Origin: Balanoglossus misakiensis
Lineage: Eukaryota > Hemichordata
Length of the DNA stretch: 64,000 bases
Assembly: GCA_040954595.2 (NCBI GenBank)
Contig: CM082588.2
Location: 3,906,001 to 3,970,000 of the forward strand
Reading direction: 5' to 3'
Part shown: one piece after another, positions 1-12,599 of the stretch
How positions within the stretch are numbered: the first letter of the stretch is position 1
Layout: every line of letters begins with the position of its first letter
The notes under the pieces: model-generated
What the model saw: the letters and a program-made list of their open reading frames with translations, nothing else
Databases searched by the model: none
What the model was told of the DNA's origin: nothing
Made by a program: the position numbers and the translations under genes

Positions 1-3000
1 CCAAGTTTGGCCTTTTCATGAGTACCACAGGTCATGCAGACTATTCCGTTCCGCGACACTGGCTAACCAAGCGACCTAATGCATCAAACCCTCGAGTAAG
101 ATTCCATGACATAGGTCACCGCCTCTGTGGGATTCTTTGTTATAGTGCATATAAGAAGTAACCTTACTGCACAGTTGCAGGACATTAAAATTTGATGCAA
201 TGCCCATTATTTGCCAAAGCCTGTTCTGCCGGGCACATGCTCCGTAAGACTACAAGCGTTATATTTAGGTCAAAATGCTGTACATGTATTTACATTTCAT
301 AATACTCGACTATCTAAGCACCTTTAATGTTTTCTACGATCTGTAAATGACGCTGGGTCAACTATTTAACAGAATAATTGGTGTTCTTTTCACTTTATAT
401 ACCGTATCAACTCTGTGACCATGTGACTATAAGGAAGAAGAAATTAACTCGCGCGACGAGAAAATAATAGTTTGTTCAGAATGCTGCACTTTGCTGTCAC
501 AGGTCGACTCACTAAAGAAAGGTCACTTAGTGTAGATGTATCGTCAATTTTATGGCGCCAGTTTTGTCGTCAGTTGGCACTGCCCGAAATTGTCAGTACT
601 GTTCTGTTATGACATGCGTGTTAGATATTTCAGAAATGTCACCGCTTTTGTTTCCATACTTTCTTTTATTTCACAGTCCGTTAAACAAAACTGCTGCAGC
701 CTCATAATGGAGCTGACACTATTAACGATCGATTAGACTCATTCAAAAAATGTTCGTGAGTGTTTGCTTGCGGTTGACAGGCCGCTTTCGTGATTGTTCA
801 CACTTCACGATAGTCCAATCAAATGTCAAAGTCTGTTCTTTAATTGTCTGTCACTCAAGGGCATTGTTCGTGTATCGTTGGTTCATGCCAGTGATTTTTC
901 ATATGCACAGCCCTGTTGAAGTCCAACTCTATTACATTGGGCGCCGGCATACGTTTGCACCAGTGGTCATTCCAAGGAGTGACTGACCAACGGTATTAGG
1001 TACATCTAAATTTTTCAGACATTTTTGGAATATTAGCAAACGTTTAGTAGACATTTATTTATCAGTTTTATGGCAGCAGAGACAATGTTGCTATGTTTTG
1101 AGCTTTACACTTTGCCACGAGAACTTAAAGAGGTGCTGGGCGACACAAACAATCGGTTTGTCAACCCCTGTATGTGTTTGTGCAGCTTTGAGTACCCATT
1201 CAACCGATAGCCAACATGTCCGTAACTAATTTATTATATTTTTACGAGGACGACTTTGGCTGAATGGGAAAAGTCATGCTTCGGCGACCATTCAATCAAG
1301 CCGGTTGTCGTGCGCGACGTCTGAATGATTGATTATTTCGATCGCCGGATATCGCGGTCTTTGTTGCCACGAAATTATTCTTTACAAAAAATATCTGGGC
1401 CATTAGATACTCAAGTTTTACAACATCCCTGTCTTCAAAATAAACCCAAGTTATTTTGTACTCTTTCAATGATGGCATAACCATCAAGAATTTGAAATTT
1501 CCCCGTAAGGTACATTTGGTTTCCAGACCTATCACACACAGTCTTAAAATGAAACCACTGTAAAATATTGAAAATGTAATATCACACGACATATTTTTAA
1601 AATTTAGAACATATTCAGAATAGTTTGTATATATAGATAATTTTACACGATATGTAAATTTGCTTATCACTTTCTCAATTTTCCTACGGAAATAATTAAA
1701 ATATATTAACATATTTGGATTGTGTTGTTATTCTGAATTTTCGCATAGCGGTAGGGCTAAGCCGATAATATAATCGAAAACATATTCCAAAGTTTCAAAA
1801 ATAAATCTCTCTGTCTGCTTAAGAAGATCTCCAGACTTGAAACGGAGATTTTGTGATCAAATTTGGCCCCGCTGTCCAATTATGTAACGCAGAGCTGGAC
1901 AATGACTCATCTCTGGAAATCATCATTTGCATTGAATGGATTTGCGCGACAGCCCTGGAGATCTTCAGTCACGCTTTCTGCTCATGCGAATCTGTGTGCC
2001 AAGAATGACGTGTCATTTTCTCTCTTCAGGATCACAGAACACACGAGTCCCCGTGGCTCTGACCGGGTGCCCCGAGGGACGACGGTCGGGAAATAACACA
2101 TCAGTCTATCCCCTGACTTGAGAGATTTGATCTTAAAGAAAGTCAGCTTTCTGTGTATGTTACAGGCAGATATTTGTTCAACTGTCTTCAGTAAATACGC
2201 AGTGATGGAAAAGGCTATCAACCGAGCCCCGTACAATCGATGGTTTTCCGCTCATTGCGAGTCGTCGCGAGACTTGGTTAATTACCGTAGCAACGGGATG
2301 CTAGCCAAGAAATACATGCCAAACCTACACCTTGCTACACCTTGGACCCACTTCAAAGGAAGAAATGTTTTGATTTTTATGGCGAGTCGGAATTAGCCAG
2401 AGATTCAAAAGACGCAGCCCTACATCTGGCCAAATTCTTCCCCAGGCTGCGCAGCGATTTCCAATAACGCTTGTGCTAAATGACGTGACTTCGCACTTCC
2501 AAAGTTGTTCCGAAGAAAATTGCATTCAGTCAATTTATTTCCGATTGAAGTACGCTGTCACGATAGCTTAAATCAAGGCTAACCGATCCATTTTACCTGG
2601 TTGCCCGGCAACGGATAATTGTATTCCGAGAAAGACATACAGGCCCTTAATGTAGAATAGGTATATTAAAGGCAACATTATTATTTGGTGTGTATTTAAA
2701 ACTAATATCTAATATTATTAGTATGAACGACTCGATATTTTAGACGCAATTCTAGGACAATCGAATTTTCCTCGCTAAATATGCAAATTACACGTTTGTA
2801 ATTAGCAGTGTTTTACATCGTTACGTAAAGCAGACTAAATGACCAGTGACAGTAGCAGGGTCAAACCTTTATTCACACCTCTGTGAGGTCATCATCTGGT
2901 TGACCTCTGAACTGAAATTCTGCAAATCAAAGTTATGTAGCTGACAGCCCTCGCCGTGCTTACGTGTACGTGTCTCTTTGAACGTTGCTTCTAAATAAAA

Positions 3001-4270
3001 TCTATCCTCGCGATAGAGGCTGCAGTGAAACTTCTGGCCTATTTATTGATGACCTTCATTCCAAAGTCACAAGACAAGACAATCTATTTACCAAGCACCA
3101 GGTAAGCGTCACAAGGCTGAACGCTGAAGGCGATTCTGGGGCCGGGACAATGGACCTGTGTCCTCGTATCAACGCTATTCAGTATGACACTATAGTCACC
3201 CTGCGTCCCAAGTGACCTGCCGGCCAAAATCAATACCAGGGGACATTCATGGCGATTGAATGAAGCATTCATAAACTCGCTGAAAAGAAAAGCAAATACC
3301 CGGATGAACCTTCGCGGATCAAGAATCCAAGTGGATGGCCTTGCTGCTGATATCCTTTTCGTGAAAGCGCCCCCACAAAGTATTGCTTTAACGTTTTCTT
3401 GAAACATGTGGATGGCGCTGTTGAACCACAAACTGGTGATTTCATCGCGGTTTTGTCCGGCCAAGCAAGTTGCTCAGGTTTCGCCAGTTTCTCCACTTCC
3501 CTCCAGTGACGTTGGATGTACGTCTATCATTTCTACTTGGCCTAAACACAGCTTTCCATACTGTGGGCGTCTATACACGTCGACCTTTCCATGTTTTCAA
3601 CGTTAAGCCATAGTGATTTATAAGTACTTCAGTAATAGAGAAACACATGAAATTTTTATAACAGTTCTTCAGCAAATTTTAATGGCTTCCCCTTTTACTT
3701 GATGGCAAAAGAAAAAGTATTCTATAATGACGCCGACTGCACTATAATAAAAAAAATCTGCTCGCTAGAAATATCCGACGGCCTTGTCTTTTCCAAGCTG
3801 TCATTTTTCACGATCTCTACATCTAATCCCTCGATTATATCTCGTACGCGAAGGGAATTATTTCTGGAGGGCCACTGAATAGTTATATGGGAGTAAAAGG
3901 ACATTTATGTTGGTTAAGAGCTGCCTTTTGCAGTCCTGTGTCGTCGGGAGCAACACAGCGCCTCCCCACGGCGGAGAAACGGCACCACCACTCATCCACT
4001 TTCCATTATGAATAAGCGACGTGAATGGGGCGCGTTGAATAAACGACTGGTTTCAGCTGCCCAAGGTGACAGTATGAGCCGAGTGACGAAATTGTTCTAT
4101 CATGGCTGCCAGTGGCTGACGGGCTGCGCTGAGAGGCGTTCTTCATTCGCACGAAGTAACTGGCGGTAGACTTGGATTACACGCAGTGTCGGACAACCAA
4201 CCGGCTACGTGATCACTCTTACGTGCTGTGAGATAACATTTATACTGTGTGCTTCTGATTCTGACCAAAA
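1..4270. other. AT-rich non-coding flank
   Basis: I see no supported gene here. Open frames are short, and the longest (about 138 codons on the - strand, 1296-1712) is AT-rich, has no recognisable domain and has no convincing start or splice context. The last few hundred bases before 4271 probably contain the promoter and 5' leader of the first Ig receptor gene, but I cannot point to a clear TATA box. Confidence 0.6.
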
Positions 4271-5767
4271 ATGATGCCAACAGTGTCGTTTTTGCCCGTC
4301 CTGATTGTCCTGACGGGCTCAAGTATAAGACTTTGTTCGGCCCAAGCTACGATTGTGGTTAATCCTCAAAGGACGGTTGTTCTACAAGGTAGGGAGGCAT
4401 ATCTCACTTGTGCCGTGCAAGGTCTTTCTATCCACGGCACCGTCTACTGGCAGAGTTTTCCGAGCGGACGGCTGATCACGACGGCGACGAACGTAAACTT
4501 CACCGACGAATTTGAGATACTGCAAAGCTCGACGACTTCTTACAAATCGTCCGACCTGAAAATTTTGGCGGCCTCGTCAGAGGGCGATCACTTGTACGAA
4601 TGCGTTGCCCAAGACGGCGCTCGCGTCGTTCGCTCTCTCAGGGCGGAGCTCGACGTGATCGTCCCGCAGAACTCGCCCTATCCGCAGTGCTTTCTCTCCC
4701 CGCGGCAGACGGTCGACGAGGGCGACTATGCCTACGCGGTGTGCGTCTCCGGCATCCGCGACAATATTCTCTCGTGGAACAAAAACGGGCACCCGGTGCT
4801 GTCGACGTCGATCCCGAACGAGACTTACTCGGCCGCCGAGTACAATTTTCTGGTGACGTACGAGGACAGGAACATGGAGCTAACATGCTACTCGTCGCTG
4901 AATAACAACACCTGTAAGATTCAACAGATCGTCCAGTACAAACCCAGGGTCACCATCGAGCCCATCAACCCGCAGTACCCCCAAGAAGACACGGCCAGGT
5001 TCACCTGCGTGGTCGACGCCAACCCAGACATGGTCGCCTACAGGTGGGAATACGACGGCACGGAAATCGACCCATCTTACTACCACCACCGCTTCAACCA
5101 CTTCCAGTTCGAAGACGATGGCCGAATACTCCTCATACCGCGCCTGATTCGGGAGGACCACGGAGCAACGGTGATGTGCGAGGCCTTCAGCGTGCTGGGA
5201 AGCGGCAGCGCTATCACCACCCTCTACGTCAGGGTGAACACCTTGACGATGGAGACGATCGGCCCGATTGTAGTCGGCTGCATCTGCGCCGTTCTGGTCG
5301 TCGTCTTGGTGACGTGGCTGCTGTGGTACTTCTGCTGCAGCTATGGAAGCGGCAGTCGCCGGCGGCGGCGGAGTCCACCGCCAGACGCCAGCACCGACCT
5401 ACCGACCCTCCACCAATCGTCCGGCTACGGGCCAGACGACGAGCAACTCGTGAACGACCGCCGCCGCCGGCACCACCGAAGTCTCGAGGCCTACGAGAAC
5501 ACGATGACCGAGATCGACGCCAACTCGACGCAGATGCAGCAGGTGAACGACAGCAGGACAACGACGACCGACGACAATCCATACTCGACGCCGCCGAGCC
5601 GACAAAAAAGTTTCAAAAATTTAGACCTGGACGATGACGACGTCGGGATACACAGTGGCAGTTATGACGTCAATCCTGACCCCGGCTCGGCGCGAGATTC
5701 CACCCAGATATCGACTTATGCTCTGTCGGATGGTGATCCACAGCTTCCGACACAGAACGGCAGATAA
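4271..5767 (+). CDS. Intronless three-Ig-domain type I membrane receptor (cluster member 1)
   Basis: Complete 498-residue protein in one exon. An in-frame TGA at 4262-4264 just upstream makes this the first usable ATG. The signal peptide is about residues 1-24 (cleavage near CSA|Q). Ig domain 1 has C47/C111, domain 2 has C158/C206 plus flanking C140 and C215, and domain 3 has C246/C303. One membrane span covers about 330-355 and is followed by an arginine run. The cytoplasmic tail is about 140 residues and carries Y408 (AYENT, a YxN Grb2-type motif), Y438 (NPYS), Y465 (SYDVN) and Y483 (TYALS); no canonical ITIM fits. By layout the ectodomain resembles the Kirrel/nectin-like adhesion group. 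It likely acts at the cell surface in adhesion or immune-type recognition; the ligand is unknown. The span shares the string IGPIVVG with cluster member 3, which supports paralogy. Confidence 0.86.
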   Translation: MMPTVSFLPVLIVLTGSSIRLCSAQATIVVNPQRTVVLQGREAYLTCAVQGLSIHGTVYWQSFPSGRLITTATNVNFTDEFEILQSSTTSYKSSDLKILAASSEGDHLYECVAQDGARVVRSLRAELDVIVPQNSPYPQCFLSPRQTVDEGDYAYAVCVSGIRDNILSWNKNGHPVLSTSIPNETYSAAEYNFLVTYEDRNMELTCYSSLNNNTCKIQQIVQYKPRVTIEPINPQYPQEDTARFTCVVDANPDMVAYRWEYDGTEIDPSYYHHRFNHFQFEDDGRILLIPRLIREDHGATVMCEAFSVLGSGSAITTLYVRVNTLTMETIGPIVVGCICAVLVVVLVTWLLWYFCCSYGSGSRRRRRSPPPDASTDLPTLHQSSGYGPDDEQLVNDRRRRHHRSLEAYENTMTEIDANSTQMQQVNDSRTTTTDDNPYSTPPSRQKSFKNLDLDDDDVGIHSGSYDVNPDPGSARDSTQISTYALSDGDPQLPTQNGR

Positions 5768-8700
5768 AGTTCACGTGACCTTTTTCATCTCTTACGATTG
5801 TTTGTTAAACTCTACTTCCAACTTGACTTTGTACTTCAAATATTTACACGTCCACGTATGTATGCCATTGTCGCAAATTGTAAAGGATAGTGTGCACGAC
5901 TAACCATTAGCCTCGCTGACCGCAAGTGTGACATCTCCATCACCATCTCCATCACAACGACGCGATGAAAATGGGCGTTGATTACATCGAGATCAAAAAT
6001 ACAACAAGTTATAGCTGTGAAATCGTTGACCCGCCATCCGACCCCGAAAGTAACGCCACTCACCAAGCCAGAAACACATTCTGCCGACTTCTTTTTGGGA
6101 GGCCGTGTATCTAGCTACAGTAGGTATATTGTTGTGCCTACAATAGTACATACAGTGGCTCAGTTGAAAGAACGACAATAATGCAGCCATCTATATACGG
6201 GGCTACAGGGGAGATATTTATGGAACGAGGTTTACAAATCTTGTTTTGTTACGTGCTGTCTTGATCAGCAGTGTCATACAGTATATCATGATCGCACATG
6301 CTTCAGAATTTACCCTCGTCCGATGAACTTGTTTGTTTTGTGGATGAAAGCCATGATATATGATCATACCTGCAGTGATGTATGTATTAAGGTCATTTGT
6401 GTTGCATCCCTTAGAAAACAACACAGCGAAAGTGAATGCAAAAACTACTACCAATATACAGGACAGCATTTCATTTTTTGGTGCTCACTGTAATTAGAAG
6501 TGGAACGACAAAAATGATGGTGTAGATTTGATGGCCAAATTTTCAACGATAATATGAAAAAATATACAAAAAATATTTTTACATATCACAAGTGTCTATT
6601 TTTTAATAATCGCTTAAGGTTGGTTTGGTCTCGGTTTAATATGGCTATTCAGTATGTATGTACAGTTCAAAGGTCACAGGTGTTGTTTGTCGTCCAGACA
6701 TGCCAAGCAATCATGATATAGCCAGTTTCACTTATTAAACTATAACCATTCTCGACGGATTCGACTCCGTGATGTACCTTTACGACACATTTTCGATTTT
6801 TTAACGAAGTTGAAAGTGAAGAGCCCACTTTCAGATGGTGGAGGGGGTTTATTGTTTGGGGTCGAGTTCAGGAATGCGGAGTACTCGTATGACACAAAGG
6901 TTGTTTTATGTGACCGCAGCTATACGCTTCCTTTGTGTTTGCGATTTCTAGCATTCCTTTGTCCAACCCCCAGCAACACACATAAACTAGTGACAGTGTG
7001 CAGAAGGAGTGGCAATAACGTTTCAGAAAGATCTAAACGCTTCAGAGCGATATCGAAGGGCCATTAGGCTATACAAAAAGTCCCCGATCAAAACATGTCT
7101 TATATGCTACACTATAAAGGATAATGACACAAGCACTTTAGAACGTTCACAAGTATACAAGTAGGATTATAATAACCCAACGGGACATTGTCACTGTGCT
7201 AACGCCCTTTTACGGAAAGTTTGCAATTATTCGTGATTTTCTGATACGAAACTAAATATCGCAATATATAACCACAATGGATTTTTTGTGTCTATTTGTT
7301 TGTTCATTTTTTAATATGGATATTGCAGAATCAAAGTAAATGCTCGACTATATAAAGTGAACTTTGGGGTCAAACTATCTAGTCTATATACAACAATGAA
7401 CCCCCAAACAGCCCCAGCGACTAAGAATGTATACTTAAGGGTTTAGCCCACACCCTTTGGGTGGAGTTTCTTGAACCTCTTGACATGTGCGTCCTTGCAG
7501 ACATTGTATGACGCCTGAAGATACTGTACATTTTATACGCTCTAATAAGAATGTTTTCGTTGACGTCATCGGGCCTTAAATTTGATTACTAGTATTCGTA
7601 CGATAGACACGGGAATATTACGTGTAGAACAGGGAAAAGCTTTCGTAGCAAAAGGCGTCTAAGTACATGTATGCATAACACTAACCACTGTATTATTCTG
7701 CGTTTTTGCAGCCTGTACCAACATATAATGTTAATATTTGTTAGACCAATGATTTTTTCTATTTACAATTATTTCATTCCCACCGATTAACACACAAAGA
7801 CATTCTACGTTTATTTGTGTTGTCCATCCTACAATACACAATCCTCAAAGTAATAAATTGACATTTTTCTTGAGGATGTATTCTCTCTATGCAATTAAAT
7901 TAATTATTCCTCGGTACAAACGATATAAATTTTATACTTTCTTATCAGCTTATCCAATATATCTAAATAAATATTAATATTAAAAGCATTATTGGAGTAT
8001 TTTATAGCAGTTATCAATTAAGGGGTTTACTGAGCATTTTTTTCACTGAAGAATGGTTAATTGTGGCTTGTACATTCACTGAAACGTTCATTCATACATG
8101 TATTCTCCAAGGCTTGAATTGCGCCGTTTATTTTTAGAAACCAGTAGAAGCGAAATTGCTTGATGAAACACGAGTTCCTTTCTATCGATCCAGAATTGAA
8201 TTAGCAGTCCAAACAAAATGGCTTCCTCACGGGGTGACCGGCGGAAAGAGAATGCGCAGTCTCAATGCATTTCATTTAAATCCGGATATGACGTGACGAG
8301 TATTGACTGCCTCTGTATTGCTTGCCACAGACAATCGTGTCCTTTTCAGGCAATACTAAAATCCAACATTTAAAGGGAAGATGATTGAAAAAAAAGCTAT
8401 AGATCTTATACATGAATCAGAAAGTCACATCTTACGTGAAAATATTATATTATATATTTGTATCGGAAGACTGCTATATGTATTGTGATTATTGTATGTA
8501 AGATGACTAAAATAAAATACTAGTATTTTCATATCGGAAAATTTGTCATTTGTGTAATCTTTCACTGCATCATTAGATGAAATTACAACACCACATCATT
8601 ACAATACGTAGTGGGATCTAGAAAGTGTTATTTATAAGGGAATTTCCCCCGGGAGTTATTTAATTTTCTGATGCTGCGTTGTTATTTTGCTAATTTAAAA

Positions 8701-11700
8701 TGTTTGTTCAGAACACAATAGATAGCCTTGTATGATAAACGTTCTTATTAAGGCTCGGTAATTAATCCTCGAACAAAAGAGACATTTTTCACCCAGTAGT
8801 GTGTTGTGATGCATGTGGGTTGTAATACTCAACCATCGAGAATATTTGCTGATAGAACCTGAGACAGGTCATTCTACAGAAAAGGTGGCTCGGCTGTTGG
8901 TCGAAGGTGCCACTCATGACACGCACGACCGAGAATCTCTTAAAAACACCGCGTGTTCTTTAACGAGACGTTGCAAGTAGAAACTTCGCTTACTTTCTAT
9001 TTGATCAAGGGTGCGCCTGTCCCACTATGTGAGGGTACCTTCAACTTCAACCACGATGAATTCCGCAAACGGGACACTTAGTCTCTCAGGTATCAAATGA
9101 CGCCCACAAAATCTATCAATTTAGGCTTTTATGTCCCATGCAAGGGACGACCACATAATTGTGTTGCTGCACATAAAAATAACCTCGTAAAATCCCAATA
9201 ATAACCGTTGTCAGATTTTATGTTGCTGCATGAACGCTTAGAGGGTGTACTTGATTTTAAAGTCAATTAGCGCGACAAATTTTGGTTTCCTCAGTTTCGA
9301 GACGGGATGCTTTTTGTGGCCAAACTCGCGGTTTATAAACACCATTTTGTACGTGTATGCTTAACAACAGTGTATCTTCAATACAGATTCATGGGTGTCC
9401 ATGAGTTACATGTAAAGGTGTCTAAGTGACATAAAAAACTCGAGTGTAATGACCTTCCTCTTTTGAGTGTGACCTTCAGTCTTTTGAAGCCCACGACCCT
9501 TTTCATTCGATTTGCTTTTGAGTCTTTTGGGAGTGTTATTTTCTAGTAGCTGTCGACGATTGTCCTTTGGTTAGTATTGTTATCATTCTCCTGACTCAGC
9601 TGTTTGTTGTCAGTGACTGAACAGAGAAAACACGTTTACGCTTACTGTCTGTCTGCATTTCGTTAGCCAGAAACATATACGTGTACGCTTTGCTCTTTCA
9701 TTAAACTCTAAACAAAATTAGAGAAGACCACAACACAAACGTCAAAACTGTGTCATGTTCGATTTTCTTTCCATCCTGTTTGGGTCTGCGCAGTGGACAT
9801 TCTCGCCAATAGAAAAACAGCACCACTGTGGCGCTCTTCATTTTCCTGTCCAGACACAAATGCCACACTCTCACCCCCAGACCCCCCGAACATGTTGAAC
9901 CACTCCAAAAGACTCATACCTCTTCTGTAAAGTGCAGTGACCCAACTTGACAAACAACTTATTCAGGAACAGGTCGGGAAAGTACGGGGGTGTAGCATTT
10001 GTCGTCTATTCAAAGGGCGACTGAATGAACACAATGATTGAAATTATTGTACTCTCGAAGAAACGACAGTCACGCAAGATGGCAAATGAGCTTGGCGCAA
10101 GTTGGCAAACACCCCATGCCTGAAATTCCTCCGGTCAACCCCCTCCCATAATAACTAAACGTTCCTTTAAGTATGACCCAATCCGTCGACCGTACGTGCC
10201 AGAAGTAAAGTGGTTGATATTATACTGAATGCAACTGTTTACGTTTCATTAACTGGGCTGCACACTCCCCATTAGACATTTACTTTCATATCTTTGTTAA
10301 GTTAACCACTTCTGCGCCGCCATCAGCTAAATAGTTACTTAGCGGAAGGCACGTGGGAATCACCATGGACAGAAAGAACACAATATTTACCCTCTGTCCA
10401 TTTAATTTGCATGCTGCTTTGCATAAGTTTCACCGCCTAAATTATGAAATACCATTGTACACACTGTTAGAAATACATGTAGAAGAAAATGAATCATAAC
10501 TGACAAGGAGGAGACGTCCTCACAGCCCACCCATAGTGTCGAATAAAACTCATGAGAGTTGTGGAGACTGGCATTTATCTAAGAAAAATTTGCTTTGTTT
10601 GATGGTATTTTCGGTCATTCGGGTTCAGTTGCTGGTCTGCTTCTATCGTACCGCCTGGGGATAATGTATTGAAGCGGGCCAGACTTAAAAGTTAACAATT
10701 ACGTATGTTGTATGCGTGAACGATTTTCATCACGCCATCCCCAGTTGACTAAGACAATCAGTGCTCAAACCACCCTCGTGGCTTTTCAAATCGTTCAACA
10801 GATTATAAAAGAACACAGGCATTCCATTCCTTTCATGTCATTTCATTTCATCCACTAAAAGGTCGCCTGAGAGCAGACAAGAATTTTTCTAAATGTCGGG
10901 TTGTCCATTAGTGTGAATAGACGCAATGAAGTTAGCCTTAATAGCCAAGCGTTTGTTAAAATATTGGCTTCTGTTGCTTGATTTTCCTTAGTCACAAAAG
11001 CAATTGATTTACAAGTGACTTTACAAAGAGATACTTCTGGCGGTATTTGGACTCGTGTTTGGCTTGCTGTCTGCCTCCTGCTATTAGAACAGTCAACAGA
11101 AGTACACTGGTTTAAGGAGATATTTTCAAAGAGGCGTATAACCCAAGCCAGGTGTAGCAAACCTCCAGGTCATAGTTTATGATCATGTATGACTTATTAA
11201 ATAATCGCTCGTCTTATGCTCAACAGTATGGCTCTTAAAATATGAAATTTTAATGATTTATAGCGCCCTCGGATGGTGGGTACTAATTTTTGACCTCATT
11301 TGACCTCAAATGTTCCCCTCTACGGATACGTGACGTTATCTAATCTCGCTGATTGCATGTTCAGGTGAAAAAATGAGCCGAATAAGCCTTGTTAGCATAT
11401 ATCCGTTCAGATACATATTAGTTCCGTGTGACTGATAGTTCATAAACATATTGAATCCCGTCTTTATTAATTGCCAGTTTGGATTGCCAAGCATTAAATC
11501 GTCCAATAAATTCGGATTTATTCGAATCATAAACATATTTGAAGTTTTATTCCGGGCGCTCAGTAACGATAATTCAACTTCTGTTATTCATAAAATGCGT
11601 GTGAATATATCACATGGCACCCAATTTATTGACGGTTTATTAAACGTGGCGATATCAAAGGTTTGTTCCTCGGTTCCGCAAACCGCGTTTTTATTATGTT

Positions 11701-12599
11701 ATACACAGAAGCCATTATTTTGATCTCTTTGTTGCAGATGCCTCGTTTCGGTCGACCCAGTCTAGTCTCAGAGGTACGATTAATCATGGTACCTTAGCTG
11801 CGAAGTCCGGCACCTTTTCACGTTGGGATTCCGAACGATCCTCTTAGTCAGCGAAGCAAGCACGATGGAGTTCGAATAGTTTTGAAAACACTTCTCGTTC
11901 TTGGATGTGATAGGTTTGTTTTTCAAATGACAAGTTTTCTTTGGAGGGTTTAGACTTTGCTGACATCCAAATCGACTTCCATAATACACTTGATTGTATA
12001 GTTAATTGTATATTATGTAAGCGGAATTGCCGTCATTATACCATTTTTGGTATTTTGAGGATTTTTTGTGAAGGACCATTTTCGACATCAAAACAACATA
12101 AAATTACTCGAATGTCGGCATGAAAATAATTCACTGCGGCACGCCCTTCATTAACATACATTTCTATAGCATTTATTGCGTTGATGTCGAATTAAATGCC
12201 CTAAACTTTTTTGCAGGACATGCGGCGTGTTTGTGTGACCAGGTGATTTATTTCACAGCCCCATCCATCATCCAGGGTGGGGTCAGACGTGATCACCAGG
12301 GAGAACCATGCATAATAATGAAAATCGTTGACCCAATCAACGCCCTTTGTGTACGGGCACCGAACGCTCTCCGCTATTGTGTCACTGGTGAACTTTTGTC
12401 TACGTATGTGCGTGTATTTGCGTGATGACGACACGCCCTTCGTTTATAGTCAGAGGCTAAAATGACTGTGCTCGTTGTCGGCTGCTGACGATTTGTACCG
12501 AATATCGCTTGAATCTGCAACAGGGAAATGTAACCGAGAGACAACGGACGAATAGAACGCATTCGTTGTATTTTTAAACAGGGCTGTACTGAAGGTTAA
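5768..12599. other. Intergenic, AT-rich
   Basis: About 6.8 kb separate Ig receptor genes 1 and 2. Only short, non-conserved-looking frames are present. The palindromic octamer TACATGTA occurs at 7664, 8095, 9407 and 10474. The 3' UTR of gene 1 and the promoter of gene 2 must lie here, but I found no decisive signal for either. Confidence 0.6.

Noticed and set aside
1296-1712. 138-codon - strand frame
   Set aside because: AT-rich, no recognisable domain, no splice partners, and no neighbouring gene to join.
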